DNA of 64,000 bases from Nannochloris sp. 'desiccata' (lineage: Eukaryota > Chlorophyta > Trebouxiophyceae > Chlorellales > Chlorellaceae): NCBI GenBank assembly GCA_019044685.2, contig JAGTXX020000009.1, positions 744,001 to 808,000 on the forward strand, written 5' to 3'. This document shows, in pieces, positions 30,863 to 42,744 of this stretch. Made by a program: the position numbers and the translations under genes. The notes beneath the pieces were generated by a model. It was not told the DNA's origin. It saw nothing but the letters and a program-made list of their open reading frames with translations, and ran no database searches. Numbering within the stretch: position 1 is the first letter of the stretch; every line of letters begins with the position of its first letter.

Positions 30863-32413
30863 ATGTCCAACCGCTCATGCCACGCCGGAGGCGTTGCGAC
30901 CTTAAATAATAATAATCTCAACAAATTCTGTCTTCGATCCCCCGCCACACTGTCCGACGGCTCCTTTCTCTCACCGGAGGAGTCTTTATACCCTCTTCAG
31001 TGGTCTTTTAATCCATCAACAGCGCCTCCTTACTTTGTCAGTCAAAAAGGGTCAAAAAGGACGATGACCCCTAGCATTGGTGGAAAAAAGGCCTCTGCCG
31101 TAGAAGAGCTTAAAGCACTAATACTCGCGTGTGATGCGGGTACAGGAGAAGTAGCTCGACATATAGAAGAGGCGCAGTTCACCCCTCGCCATAACGCGTT
31201 CACTAGCCTGCTACAGCTTGCATCTAAATCTCGGCAGCCGGAGAAGGCTGTAGAAATTTTTGAAGCGATGCAATCTATCACAGGAATAACTCCCAACACC
31301 TTTTCATACAGTGCCCTGATATCTGCACTGGCGAGGGTGGGTGACTGGCAGCAAGCAGAGCGCTATTTTAATGAACTTCTGGAGCATTCAAAGACCAATT
31401 CCGAACTTCGACCCAACACAGTGACCTATGCAGCCATGATTAGCGGTAAACAATACATTAAATTCCACTTGATAGCGTACAGTAATATCATATTTGCATA
31501 CCATTAGCGAATACGAGTGAAAATTTCGCGGTAAAATAATTTCACGAAATGCCCTTCAAAACCTAACCGCCTTCCCCCCATCCAAATTTTCCCTTTTCTT
31601 TCTGCAGCCTACGAGAAAGGCAGACAACTAGACAAAGCCCTCGCTATTTTCGAAGCTCAAATCAAAGCACGAGTCGACCCAGACATGATCACATACTCCT
31701 CGCTACTTAGTGCTTGTGAACGTGCTGGTGCTGTCGATCAGGCAGTCGAGGTATTAGATACGATGCATGCCCAGGGCTTGACGGGACCACGTCAAATGTA
31801 TAATAGCGTCATTGCTGCATGTGGAATCCGTTGGAAACCCGCTTTAGAAACATTTTTAGGCATGCAATGCGCTGGTGTAGAGGCAACGGAACAAACTGCA
31901 ACGTTATTAATGGCCTCCTTGTGTGCCGCAAAGCAGAGAGATCATGCTTTGGCTCTTCTCCAGCAGGTCGCTCAAGCTCACTGGAAGTTGAGTTTGACTG
32001 CCTATACCTCTTTGTTGAAGCTTTTAGCTTCATTAGGTGATTGGAGGGCGGCTGATGTGTGTCATGCGCACATGGTGTATTCAGGAATCAGGCCTGACGC
32101 TTTGGCTGCTGCTTCTATTGTAAATGCTCATGCTATTGGTGGTGACTCGATCGGTGCCGAGCAACTAGCACAGCATTTTATTAATACATGCATTCTTCCC
32201 AGGAATCCTGCTGCTACTGTTAATGGGTACCATTTTAATCAGGAGCGCAAACAGAGATCCCAAGGAAGTACGCCAAAGTCTGGAAAGGCCAGTAGCATTG
32301 ATGCTCCCGCTGCTGTTATAATGAAAGAGGTTGCCGTGGTTGTGGCGCCCAGCAGCGATGGGTGTCGGTCGATCCCCATTTCCGAATCCCTTGAGAGCGA
32401 GCCTATTCTTTAA
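30863..32413 (+). CDS. Pentatricopeptide repeat (PPR) protein, organellar
   Basis: Exon 1 (30863-31445) and exon 2 (31608-32413) join within an Ala codon (GTAAAC...CTGCAG), giving 462 residues. The first 70 residues lack the repeat and are Ser/Asn/Arg-rich, suiting an organelle presequence. From about 95 onward, 35-residue PPR helix pairs follow one another: HNAFTSLLQLASKSRQPEKA, NTFSYSALISALARVGDWQQ, NTVTYAAMIS|AYEKGRQLDK, DMITYSSLLSACERAGAVDQ and LTAYTSLLKLLASLGDWRAA. It looks P-class, with no E/DYW editing domain. PPR proteins bind single-stranded organellar RNA and direct its processing, stability or translation. The RNA target cannot be read reliably from these repeats. The intron sits inside a repeat. 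Confidence 0.85.
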
Positions 32414-33589
32414 TTCGATGAAAAAGAAAACAACCCCAACAGGGTGACTTCAAGGGATCGAGAGAAGCCACCAGTGTAACTTCAGGCCACCCCTAAATTG
32501 TAATAAGAACATAATAAATGCATAATCAACGGCATTTTCCCCTCCGTTTCATTTTGTTTCCCCATTTTTCTTTAATTTTCTTTCTTTCTTCCTACTTTCG
32601 TCTTTCATTGATAAACGTATCTGTCCAAAGTTGAGTTTATTCATTCTTCCTATGTATTTTTCGATTTCTTACTTGCATTCTCGTGTAGCCGTAGCCGTAG
32701 AATTTGACCCGCTGAGAGTGGCAAAATCCCCCAGCGGTGCCGAACCCGTAGCAGTTTGCATTCTCCTGTAGACGTTTCTTTATATTTATTGTTCTTTGCT
32801 ACTGCATGATATTCTACCTGCTTGTTTGCTTTTCTGGAGGGGGGAGGGTCTGATCGACTGGCGGTTCTGAGTGATGCAACCTCTGTAGGAGATCTAAAAA
32901 CGCTGTAACAATCGATCAAACTGCCTTTTAGTTGAATTCTTTCTTGTAAGATACACCTTCTGAAATTAATGCCACAGCTCTGCTTTGTTGGGCCCCCGAA
33001 CACTCTGGCTACCCAGCTCCTTACCCGCTAAATTCCAATGGGCACTGCCCTCTTTTTTCATGGAGCCATTTTCATATGTGGCGTGCACCGCGCCGTCGAA
33101 AGCACAGATATGATAATAAAAATGATAATTTATACTTCACTATACAACTTCTTTCCTCTTACCTTCCTATATGAACAGCTGCAGCGTATTCTTTATCGAC
33201 TAATGATCTTCTACAGAGTCTTCTACTAGGTCTTCGATCAAACCGCCAGAAAATTCAAGCTCGGTCAGGTCAGACCTGAGGTCTGCAGGACCAGCAATCG
33301 CTATTTAGCATGCAAGTGCGCTAGGGTATCCATTTTCACCAAACGTAGATTAAATTTCATTGCTGTATAAAACAAAGGAATTAAAGAATCAATCTAGGCA
33401 AGGCATGGTGCGCATTTCGTCCAAGGAGAGGAATTTGTCATCTCTGCAAACAATGCAGAAATGGTAGAATAAACCCTCTTAAACAGGTAGATACGCGTTC
33501 TCTTTTGGTATAACATTCACAGATTCAATTTATCCGTCCTGGGTTACGCTAGCTCTAACATCTTGTTCCATGTGTTGCTCTCTCATCAG
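32414..33589. other. 1.2-kb intergenic stretch without a supported gene
   Basis: AT-rich, with pyrimidine runs after the PPR stop. Open frames exist (minus 32650-33003 without ATG; plus 33038-33229) but neither resembles a known protein. A compound hairpin built on AGGTCAGACCT and GGTCTGCAGGACC lies at about 33266-33292. The right end must hold the promoter of the first receptor kinase gene. Confidence 0.4.
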
Positions 33590-36500
33590 ATGGCTTGTTC
33601 AAGGCCGCTCTTAACGCTACCCATTAAACTTACCCTCGTGATTATTCTATCTATACTACCTCAATGTATATTCTGTCAAATTACAGAAGGTAATGGTTTC
33701 AGCCCTGCTTGCTTTGCCAGCTTGGCACCCGGGCCCCTTGCTCACCCAATATTTTTTCCTCTTTGCAGTGGAAGCTCTGCTTGCCTTTCGCAGCTCAATC
33801 AGCAATTGGGATGCATTCTCTGTCGGCAACAATATCAATGGCTGGAATGCCAGCACACCCGTGTGCTTGTGGACAGGAGTCTCATGCAACGCTGAAGGCC
33901 GAGTCGTCACTGTGTAAGTAGTATTTTCTTAATTCCTCTTCCTTTGTTCGCCTTTTCGAAATTCTCACATTGCTTAAGACCTTTAAGAATCAAATTAAAT
34001 AATACTTAATAATATTTCTCACCGTTTGATCCTTATTTCTCCCTAATTTGTTTTCAACAGAACGCTGGCCTGCAATGGGTGCAGCACCAAAGCATCAGGC
34101 AATCTTCCGCCTGCCCTCAGCACTCTAGTTCATTTGACAAGCCTAGATCTACAATACAACGAATTTAGTGGCTCACTACCTGAAATATGGGCTGGATCAG
34201 GCCAGTTTCCTGCCCTTCAATCTCTTTATTTGGGTAACAACAGCCTTTCTGGGCAAGTCCCTTGGCAGGGCACAGCTTTCCCCAAACTACAACTTCTTAG
34301 GCTCGATGGGAACCGTTTCTCAGGCCCCTGGCCTGATGAGTTAACCTTACCGGCTCTTTCTGTACTACGTGCCTACAATAATCAATTTTCTGGTTCCCTA
34401 AGTACCCGGTTGTTGAATAATATGCCTCGAATGCAGATATTATCTTTCCAATACAATCAGCTAACTGGAGAATTGCCACGTGAATGGGTCAATTCGACGG
34501 ATGCTGTGGTTATGCAGGAATTGTAAGTTATTTATTTTAATTGAGATACGGTATTCGGTCTGCTGCCCCGATTTTGTTTCCCCAACCCTCTGCCTTTTCA
34601 TTCCTCCTTTCTTTCCTTCTTTCTTTTAGATATCTGCAAGGAAATCAGTTCACGGGTAGTCTCCCTCCAGAATGGGGCATCCCCCCTGCTTTTCCTAACT
34701 TGGGAATTCTCGATTTACATGAAAATCCTGGCCTTGGTGGTGAATTGCCCTCCGTATGGGGCACAGTCGGTTCTTTTCCAAAGTTGGCCAGCTTAAGGCT
34801 GAATGCATGCTCTTTTGAAGGAGAGCTGCCTCAATCCTGGGCAACCGCAGGCGCATTTGCCTCTATTGATGTTATGTGAGTTTTGGCTTTCGACAGTTGA
34901 ATTAAGCTGTCTCCTATGAATCAATTTGTCTTTGCCTCTCACCTTTGCACTGGGCGTCTTTCTATTTTTTTTTCCCTTCTTTTGCAGTGACGTGAGTAAT
35001 AACAATCTCACTGGGAGTGTAAATAATTGGCAAGGAATGTCAACTTTAAGCCGTTTAGTAGTACATCCAGGCAACCCTGGGCTGTGTATTTCTGAAAATG
35101 AACCGCCCTTTGCTCTATGCAGTACCACAGATCCATCGTGCTTGTTGTAAGTAGTGCTGTGTTGTTACTGAACGTTTGTTCTTCTTTGAGTTCGTTTGAT
35201 TGTATATAGGTGCTAATTGAGCCTCTAATGCTCTTATATTCTATTTTTATCGTAGAGTTAATCCTTCTCTACCGAGCTGTGATAGATCTGCTGCTGCTAC
35301 CGATGGAGGCGGTGGTGGTGATAGCTTCCCCACTGTTGCAGTTGCTGTCGGTCTTGGTGTAGGAATCCCTCTTGTCATGCTCCTGGGGTGCCTATTCTTC
35401 ATCTTGTTGCGCAAATCCAGGAGGAGTAGAGAGATAGAAGCTGCGCAAAAACGCAGAGTAGAGCAGGCAAGTGCATTGCAGCATACGGCAGTTTTATTTT
35501 GGGGTATCTATGACAGTGTTAACTTTCTATGAACGTCGTTTTATTGATATTAACTCCCATTTCTCCCACTTTATACAGACGCCGCACCCTTTTGATACCT
35601 GGGAAGGTCAAGCAGCCTTAACTTCCCCCTTTTCAGGAGCTGTTGCCTTCAGTAGCATCAATGCGGCGGCAGTTGCACCAGTCGTCCGCACCTCTGAAGA
35701 AACAATCATCACTACTCCTACGCCACACAACAGCAGCTGTGGATCATCATCACATGATAGTATTGGTTCTCGGTGCGCACGGGTCAGAACTCGCTCTTTT
35801 GAATACCCTAGATCAGGTCCTCCAACGCCGCCTGTTTCTGGAAGCGCCCCGACCTCTACCGCAGCCCGGATTGGCGTGGCCCTGCCACAGCCTGAAACAC
35901 CTACCCCAAGCACCCAACCTCGGATTAATTTCAACCCGTATTTCCCTTCTTCTTCTTCGCTAGAGCTACAGCCTGTGAGAACATCCAAGCATTCGAAATC
36001 AGGGTCGATGGAGGGTGCCGCTGCCGTCCGTGGGAGTGGGAGTGGCTTTTCAGGTGGCTCTTTCCCTCGAAGCTCTCTTGATGCTCTGTCTCCTTCCGGT
36101 ACTGGTTCTCCTACGAGTGGAAATTATTTTGGAGGACTGGATATGCCATTTTCTGATTGGGAAGTACATCCAAACGAACTGGAGGTAATCAAACGCCCGG
36201 ATGGGAGTGGTGCCGATTGGGAACTTGGCCGTGGTGCCTGGGGTAGGGTCTACAAAGCTCTCCGTGGCGGTGTTCAGCCCGTAGCTGTGAAAGAATTACA
36301 AATTGGCAGTTCGGGAGGGATGCAGCAGATGTCTGTGGATGCATTTAAACAAGAAATAGCCATTTTGCGTGGGTGCAGAGATGCCAACATTGTTCAGTTC
36401 CAAGGAGCATATCTAGGTCCTGATCAAACTTTATTAGTAACTGAATACATGGAAGGCGGCGATCTAATGGCTAACATTGCAGCAGGTAGAGTCACCTGGT

Positions 36501-37147
36501 GGCGTCGAGGGAGGAAGATTGCGATTGATGTTGCGAAAGGGCTCTGCTTCTTACATAACCGCAGGATCGTCCACTTTGATTTGAAAAGCCCTAATATTTT
36601 GCTAGGAAGAGATGGGACTGCAAAGATAGGTGATGTAGGTATGGCCCGTATACTAGTCCGTGAGTATGTGACCGGCGTAATGGGCACTTTATCGTGGAGC
36701 GCGCCTGAAATGCTTTGGGGCACAAAGTGCACTGAAAAAGCAGATATTTATTCATATGGCATCGTTTTATGGGAAATTTGTACTGGAGAAAAGCCTGTAC
36801 GTGGTCAATTACGGGACGTAAAAGTACCAGAAGAATGCCCTGAACAAGTACGGATATTGATGCTGCAGTGTTTAGATACGAGACCTAGTAGAAGACCCTC
36901 TGCTTTACAAATTGTCGAGCGGTTGAAGCAATCACCCGCTGATCCCCCTCCAGGTGTTCCATTAAGACGCCTTTCAGCTACTGGCGAGCCTACTTCTGTG
37001 AGATATAGCGGTGGCGTGAGAAGTAGTGATGAACGGGAGCGTGGGGGTCCAGCTCCAATTGCAGAATGTAGAGAGAGTAATAGCAGTGCCCGTGCTAGTG
37101 GTGGTGGTGGTGATGGTGATGGTGATGGTGGTCGTCCAAGCCGGTAA
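33590..37147 (+). CDS. LRR receptor-like protein kinase 1 (TKL class)
   Basis: Seven exons (33590-33689, 33769-33913, 34061-34522, 34630-34875, 34988-35146, 35256-35466, 35579-37147) keep frame for 963 residues. Residues 1-30 are a signal peptide. An LRR N-cap (VCLWTGVSC) and plant-type repeats follow (LTSLDLQYNEFSGSLPEIW, then LYLGNNSLSGQVPW). The membrane span is at 396-422. After a Ser/Pro-rich juxtamembrane region comes a kinase domain (634-910). It has GRGAWGRVYK, lysine K679 in VAVK, a catalytic loop HFDLKSPN (D775) and metal site DVG (D793) in place of DFG. Four of the introns split a Leu, Val or Ile codon at the end of a repeat. The sixth intron is GC-AG (CAG|GCAAGT). It probably senses an external ligand and signals by Ser/Thr phosphorylation. 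It is tandem with a paralogue at 39251. Confidence 0.87.
36411..36600 (+). repeat. Near-identical kinase tract, copy A
   Basis: This 190-bp piece of the first kinase domain matches 41885-42074 of the second at 189 of 190 positions; the only difference is T36472 versus C41946. DNA on both sides diverges at once, including at silent sites, which points to gene conversion. Confidence 0.9.
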
Positions 37148-38046
37148 TGGATTTCGATACTGATAAGTGATGGTTCACCTATTGATCTAGATCTCTCGAT
37201 ACGGATATGTGGAATAAATAAACACCGTAAATTAAAGTATCTATAGCCTCGAACTAAAGATATTAAAATAAAATGCAAAAGTTAGATTTTCTTTCTTTCT
37301 TTTTATTTCCGATACAACGCTCGAAAGAAGCTTTCTTTGCACACATACTTTCCTTTTAATTCAGTTCTTTTCGCTTTTCTCTTGTCTGCTGTTTTTTCCT
37401 ATTATGCTTGCTCTCATTTGATGTTTTATATCTCCGGGATGTTTCAACCAAGGAACCTTTTAACTTTATTATTCTCGTTCTCGTCTCCTTCTTCGCTTCA
37501 CGTTTGCTTTCCACCCATGCTATACTATAGTAACGCAATATGGCTACACTTCACTCAAATACCTATATGATTCATTTAATAAAGCACAATGTTAAGCAAT
37601 CTATCTACCTATTTCCTTTTAAAAAAAGCAAAATTAAAAAAAAAAAAAAAAAAAAAAAATCACAACAGCGGTCGAGATGTATATTGTTATTCTGTATTCT
37701 GTAACATGCAAGACAATATGGCTTGAGTTTACAAGCAGCAATATAGTATAATCTGTAATTTAATACTTGTATACAACCAAATGCATTTTAACAGCTCTCC
37801 AAAAGAAATAAGGAAAATCTCAGGCATTGGCAAATTGAGGGATGCAAATGGCAAGGCGCAACAAAAAAGTGAAATTAATGATCGACGGGAAAGAGAGAGA
37901 AAGAAAAAATGCATGCCCATTTCTTTAGGCATCTAATTAATTTGCATTTGAAGAAGAGAAAAGGAAAGCCAATTACAGTACAGATCTCTCTTGCTAAGGG
38001 AAGTTTACTCGCCAGCAGGAGGGAGGACAACTCTGACTTTGCCCGC
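37148..38046. other. Convergent intergenic region with A24 tract
   Basis: Lies between the 3' end of kinase 1 and the 3' end of the lipid-transfer-like gene. It has pyrimidine-rich and A-rich DNA and one uninterrupted run of 24 adenines at 37636-37659, which could be a retroposition tail or a microsatellite. No coding exon is supported. Confidence 0.45.
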
Positions 38047-38782
38047 TCATCCTGCTCCCGCGGCAGCAACAGCAGCAGGCTCCTCAGGTGGGGTTTCAAT
38101 ACACGGAAGAAAAGGGATTCTGCACGCTAGAGTCAGAATAGTCGTTGCTCCTTCAAAATAAGCAGCGTCGAAGCCCCCAATTGGTAGGATTCGCTGATAT
38201 CCTGGCAAGCAAACACATCGTGCATCAGCAAATGGCCTTATTTGTTCACAGCAGTTAGGAGAAGGGAGAGCAGCACCTCGCAAACTGCTGATGGCACGGA
38301 CAGTTTGTTCACTTGTAGGTAATTCAGTAGAATCCCGAGGAAACACCTGCAGTAGGGGTAATAAAAGGATTAAAAACTCAACCTTGTAGAAAATCTTAAG
38401 ACATGAACAAGTACAAGGGAGGGAGGGTTGTGGAGCGCTGAATACTTTAGCAACTTGGTTTCGGATCACAACACTCACTTGAGCAGAAATATCGGATTCA
38501 ATAGTGCATGCATCACCTGCAAAAAGAAGAGCTTAAAGACATTAAAAACATATAAAGAAGCTGAATATTGGGTGATGAGGAGAGCTTCCTCGCAAGTCCT
38601 TCTTTCATCAGCCCTCGATTTTGCTTGCCTGCGGAGGTCGTGAGATCTATGCAGCGTTGAATCTCTTCATCTTCCTCGCTATAAGGGCCAGGAGCAAGCC
38701 GCCTCTGGGCTTGAGCGCAAAATACATTAAGGGAAAAAACTGCGAGGAAAAAAAATAGAAGCGCGTAGCCCAGTTTCGCCAT
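38047..38782 (-). CDS. Secreted 8-cysteine lipid-transfer-protein-like
   Basis: Exons 38782-38629, 38516-38479 and 38346-38047 keep frame for 163 residues. The first intron is GC-AG (GCAG|GCAAGC donor, TTGCAG acceptor); the second is GTGAGT...CTGCAG. A signal peptide (MAKLGYALLFFFLAVFSLNV) is followed by the order C, C, CC, CxC, C, C: RCIDL, DACTI, NCCEQ, RCVCLPGY, LACRIPFLPC. That is the eight-cysteine pattern of the LTP/amylase inhibitor/seed storage superfamily, which folds around a lipid-holding cavity. The tail is Ala/Pro-rich (EEPAAVAAAGAG). It lies antisense between two LRR kinases. LTP function is inferred from the spacing, which is not exactly canonical. Confidence 0.68.
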
Positions 38783-39250
38783 GACCGTTAGTTATTCCAA
38801 TGCCTGGGTTACTATTTAATTTAAATCAGTTTTCTAAAAGCAATTCTAACTCTCATTATTCCCCATCAGCAGAGGCCGTGGAGCTGGACTCTCTTCGCTT
38901 TGACCACTTCCTAGTGACTTCTCTCGCTGGTATTGTTACAGACCCCCATTAAACAAGCAATTTTTGCATGCATCCTTCCATTTTTAGGCATAATACATGT
39001 ATATTGGAGTACAGCAATGTTGTCATGAACTGTAGCCAGCGGGCGAGGGAAATTTGGTGACCTGTGTTAGAAGCTACTTGCGGAAAAAGCAGGCTGCAGG
39101 CCTGGTTTGGAGCCGAGGGGGCTGTCTATTGCGCTTCGATTGTATGGGGTAAATTACACGTACATATAGAAGCGCCATTGCTGCCCAAGAAGCCCCAGAT
39201 CTCCGTTTCTGAGCTGAAAATTAACCCCTATTCGTTTTTGCAGGGGGTTT
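38783..39250. promoter_or_regulatory. Divergent promoter region, LTP-like gene and kinase 2
   Basis: A 468-bp spacer between two start codons on opposite strands. No coding exon is supported. A TTTTTGCAG at 39235-39243 just before the kinase 2 ATG could be the acceptor of a 5'-UTR intron. Confidence 0.4.
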
Positions 39251-42200
39251 ATGATGCTGCGGTTGATTATTATTGCACTCTGTGCGCATATTGGGCATTG
39301 TCAACTATCTCAAGGTTCTTTAGAGCGGGAGCGGGACGGTGAGTCTCGAAATTTCGGCATTATTATGGCTGGTATCAAATATTGGCCAATTCACCAACTC
39401 GCGGCTGTGGTCGCACCAAAATTATTTTCATTTTATAGAAGCCCAGAGCTGAAATTTATTAATTTGCTTCCCCAAATCCCTTTTTGCAGTACAAATATTG
39501 TTAATTTTTCGTAATTCGATAGAAAACTGGATTGAATATCAGCAAGCAAATAGCATTCAAGGGTGGACGAATAATGTCCCTGTATGCACGTGGACTGGCA
39601 TTTCATGCACTGACACAGGAGATATAGCAAGCTTGTAAGTCGCCAATGATTTAATTTCATATTAAATCATATAATGATTCAACTAACACTGAATTATAGC
39701 CTGCGAATGGGTAAATGCTTGCTGCTGAGTAATATTGATGAAAATTTGTGTCACTCGGCTTTTCTTATTTATTTCTAATATTATATTTTACAGGACACTA
39801 CAATGTGGTGCATGCCCTCTACGTGCACGAGGTCTCCTCGTTCCAGATCTCGCACGTCTAAGCAAATTATCTACCCTAAATCTAGAAGGACAACAGTTTC
39901 AAGGCCCTCTTCCGCAACAATGGTTTGAGCCTGACGCTTGGCCTCAATTGATTAACATGTTCTTATCTGGAAATCCAATAGGCGGCACCTTGCCTGCATC
40001 GCAACCTGGCAGTTTGAGAGCGCTCACGCAGCTACGTATCAATGAGTGTGGAATTGCAGGGCCTCTGCCAGAAAGTTGGGGGACGGATGAGACTTCAATG
40101 CGGCGACTTAGTGTTTTGTAAGTGCAGCTGAGATATGTCACAACAATGATCCACATCTTATTTTTACTTTTTAGTTTCATTGTTTCCAACCTTTATTCAT
40201 CGCTTTTCTCTCCACAGACGTGCTTCCAAAAATAGATTTAATGGTACCCTTCCACAAGAATGGGGCACCTCAGCTGCCTTCCCGGAGCTCACGACGCTTG
40301 ATCTTTCAGAAAATCAACTTTCTGGAGTGCTTCCCAACCTCTGGAGCAACCCCAAAGCAGCGTTACTTTTGCAAATAATTTTTCTACATGGGAATCAGTT
40401 TACAGGCGGGTTACCTCCTGGCTTTGGTGACCCTGATGCATTGATGTCTCTGCGGTATCTAGATTTAGGTGGAAATCCGCTGGGCGGTGAGATTCCACCC
40501 GAATGGGGACAACCTACCTCGTTTCCCGAGCTCCGCTCGTTAGATTTAAATGACACTGGAATCTCTGGACTCATTCCCAGAGATATCCCGAGGGCCTATC
40601 CCCAGTTACAATCTCTTATATTAGCCTACAACAACTTATCAGGCCCAATTCCACCTTCTTTGGCGAGTGCGACGACCCTACGCAGAGTTGTGATTAAACC
40701 AGGGAACGATTTCTTATGTGGACCTGTTCCTGAAAACCTTCCTTTTCAGCTATGTGATGATAGAGATCTCACGTGTTTACGTTTACCTGTGGAATTACTG
40801 GCTGAATGCCCTGCTGGATTGCCGATAGAGCCTGAAATTGTGCCGCAAGCTGTATCATCGCCTTCTTCAGATCCCGCTACTGGCGATGATGATGCTGGCT
40901 CTAGCTCTAGCTCAATAGGCACCGACAGTGGTACAGCTGGAGACCGTAGTTCAGATACTCAAAGTAATAGCAGTGATGGCGGTGGTAGTAATACTGGTGC
41001 GATCATTGGAGGTGTGGTTGGAGGTGTCGTAGGTCTTCTTGCTCTTCTCACCGCTGCTTTATTTCTGGTCTTTCGACGCCCAAAACGCCAAAGCTTGTTT
41101 GTTTCTTCTTCAAATCCTTCGTTTAGAAGTCAAAAACCATCGTTACGGCCGTTCATGTCTGAAGAAGAAGAAGAAAGTGCAGCTTTAGATGATGGATTTG
41201 GGGGTCCTCATGGCGGAAGGGGGAGTGGCGGTGGCGGTGGAGGATTCCCGGCTGGTGCCGCCGCTGGTGCTGGATACAATAACGGCGCATACCAACATTC
41301 CCAAGAACAGAAACACCATCAAAATTCTGCTACTGTAGTCCCTTCGAATGCTGATGTTATGTCCCCTATGGCTTCTATGCCTTTGTCTACTGTATTAAGC
41401 TCAATAAAAAACTCGATGATGGATCGTCGGTCTGACAGCGTCATGGCTGCGGCTGCTTCTGCTGGAGCTGCCGGTGGCGCCACCACCTTTGGCGCTGGAG
41501 TCGTGGACAAAGATGATGATTCTGATCGGCCTGGTAGCAGCAGCGGCACAGCGTATGACGGCGATTCAGTCAACCCACGTAGCAATTTGCCCGAGTCCGA
41601 ATCATTTTGTCCTGATCAGCTGCCCTGGGACGATTGGCAAGTTGGTTTGAGCGAGCTTGAAGTCTGCCACCGCCCCGATGGGTCTGAGCATATAATAGGC
41701 AGTGGTGGGTTTGGAAAAGTATATAAAGCTTTACGAAATGGAGTACAACCTGTCGCTGTGAAAGTCATTCCGACGTCTTCTCGTGGCGGCGACGCTGAAC
41801 GAAAGGAAAAAGATTCTACTAGACAAGAAATAGCCATTCTCAGGGCGTGTAGGGACGCTAACATTGTTCAGTTCCAAGGTGCTCATCTAGGTCCTGATCA
41901 AACTTTATTAGTAACTGAATACATGGAAGGCGGCGATCTAATGGCCAACATTGCAGCAGGTAGAGTCACCTGGTGGCGTCGAGGGAGGAAGATTGCGATT
42001 GATGTTGCGAAAGGGCTCTGCTTCTTACATAACCGCAGGATCGTCCACTTTGATTTGAAAAGCCCTAATATTTTATTAACGCGTGACGGCACAGCGAAAA
42101 TAGCAGATGTTGGTATGGCAAAATTTTTAAACAGAGACTACGTGTCTGCTGTTGTGGCCACGCTGTCGTGGAGCGCGCCTGAAATGCTCTGGGGCGCAAA

Positions 42201-42744
42201 ATGCACTGAAAAAGCTGACATTTATTCCTATGGTATCGTTTTATGGGAAATTTGTACTGGAGAAATACCAGAAAGGTGAGAGAAATGCCAAAAATTGCAT
42301 TTATTTTTTAATTCTGCCAGTCAATATCGTAGCCAAGCCGCTGACAAGCTCTTTTTTTTTTTACTCTTAAATTTCTGTAGGGGACGTTTGCGGGACATTA
42401 GAGTGCCTGAAGAGTGTCCGGAAGAAGTCCGAGCTTTGGTGTTGGAATGTCTTGAAACAAGACCTAGTATGAGGCCTTCAGCTTTACAAATTGTGGAGCG
42501 GTTGCAAGCGGTGCCAAAACTTTCAGGCCCTACAGCAGTAGTAGCAGGCGCAGCGCAGGCTGATTCTGACGAAAGAACCTCGAGTGTTGAGACTGTAGAG
42601 CCTTCTGCATCACAGCCAGAAGGTAGCTCTGGAGATGCTGTGACTGTGGTTCCAGCACAGGCATCGCCTGAAGATGGCAATGCCGACGACACCGATCATG
42701 GTGATGACGGTGCTGGTGCTATTGAAGTTGTGGTTCCCTCTTAA
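39251..42744 (+). CDS. LRR receptor-like protein kinase 2 (TKL class)
   Basis: Five exons (39251-39338, 39490-39634, 39794-40117, 40218-42275, 42381-42744) encode 992 residues. A signal peptide (MMLRLIIIALCAHIGHC) precedes the LRR N-cap (VPVCTWTGISC) and repeats such as LTTLDLSENQLSGVLPNLW and LRYLDLGGNPLGGEIPPEWG. An acidic Ser-rich stalk follows, then a membrane span at about 446-471 (GAIIGGVVGGVVGLLALL). The long juxtamembrane part is Gly/Ala-rich. The kinase has K701, catalytic loop HFDLKSPN (D798) and DVG (D816). Intron phases in the LRR part match kinase 1, so they are tandem duplicates, though later LRR introns are missing here. The final intron cuts the kinase domain near its end. The C-terminal tail is acidic. 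Confidence 0.87.
41885..42074 (+). repeat. Near-identical kinase tract, copy B
   Basis: Partner of 36411-36600, 5,474 bp downstream and in the same orientation, with one mismatch in 190 bp. It covers the segment from just before the hinge to the catalytic loop. Confidence 0.9.

Noticed and set aside
32650..33003. Minus-strand open frame of 117 codons in the spacer after the PPR gene
   Set aside because: No ATG at its start, no recognisable motif and no splice signals that would attach it to a gene.
33038..33229. Plus-strand ATG frame of 63 codons
   Set aside because: Short, low-complexity and without homology; more likely promoter-side chance ORF.
33262..33292. Compound hairpin AGGTCAGACCT / GGTCTGCAGGACC
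   Set aside because: Short overlapping palindromes of low significance; no evidence for an RNA gene or binding site.
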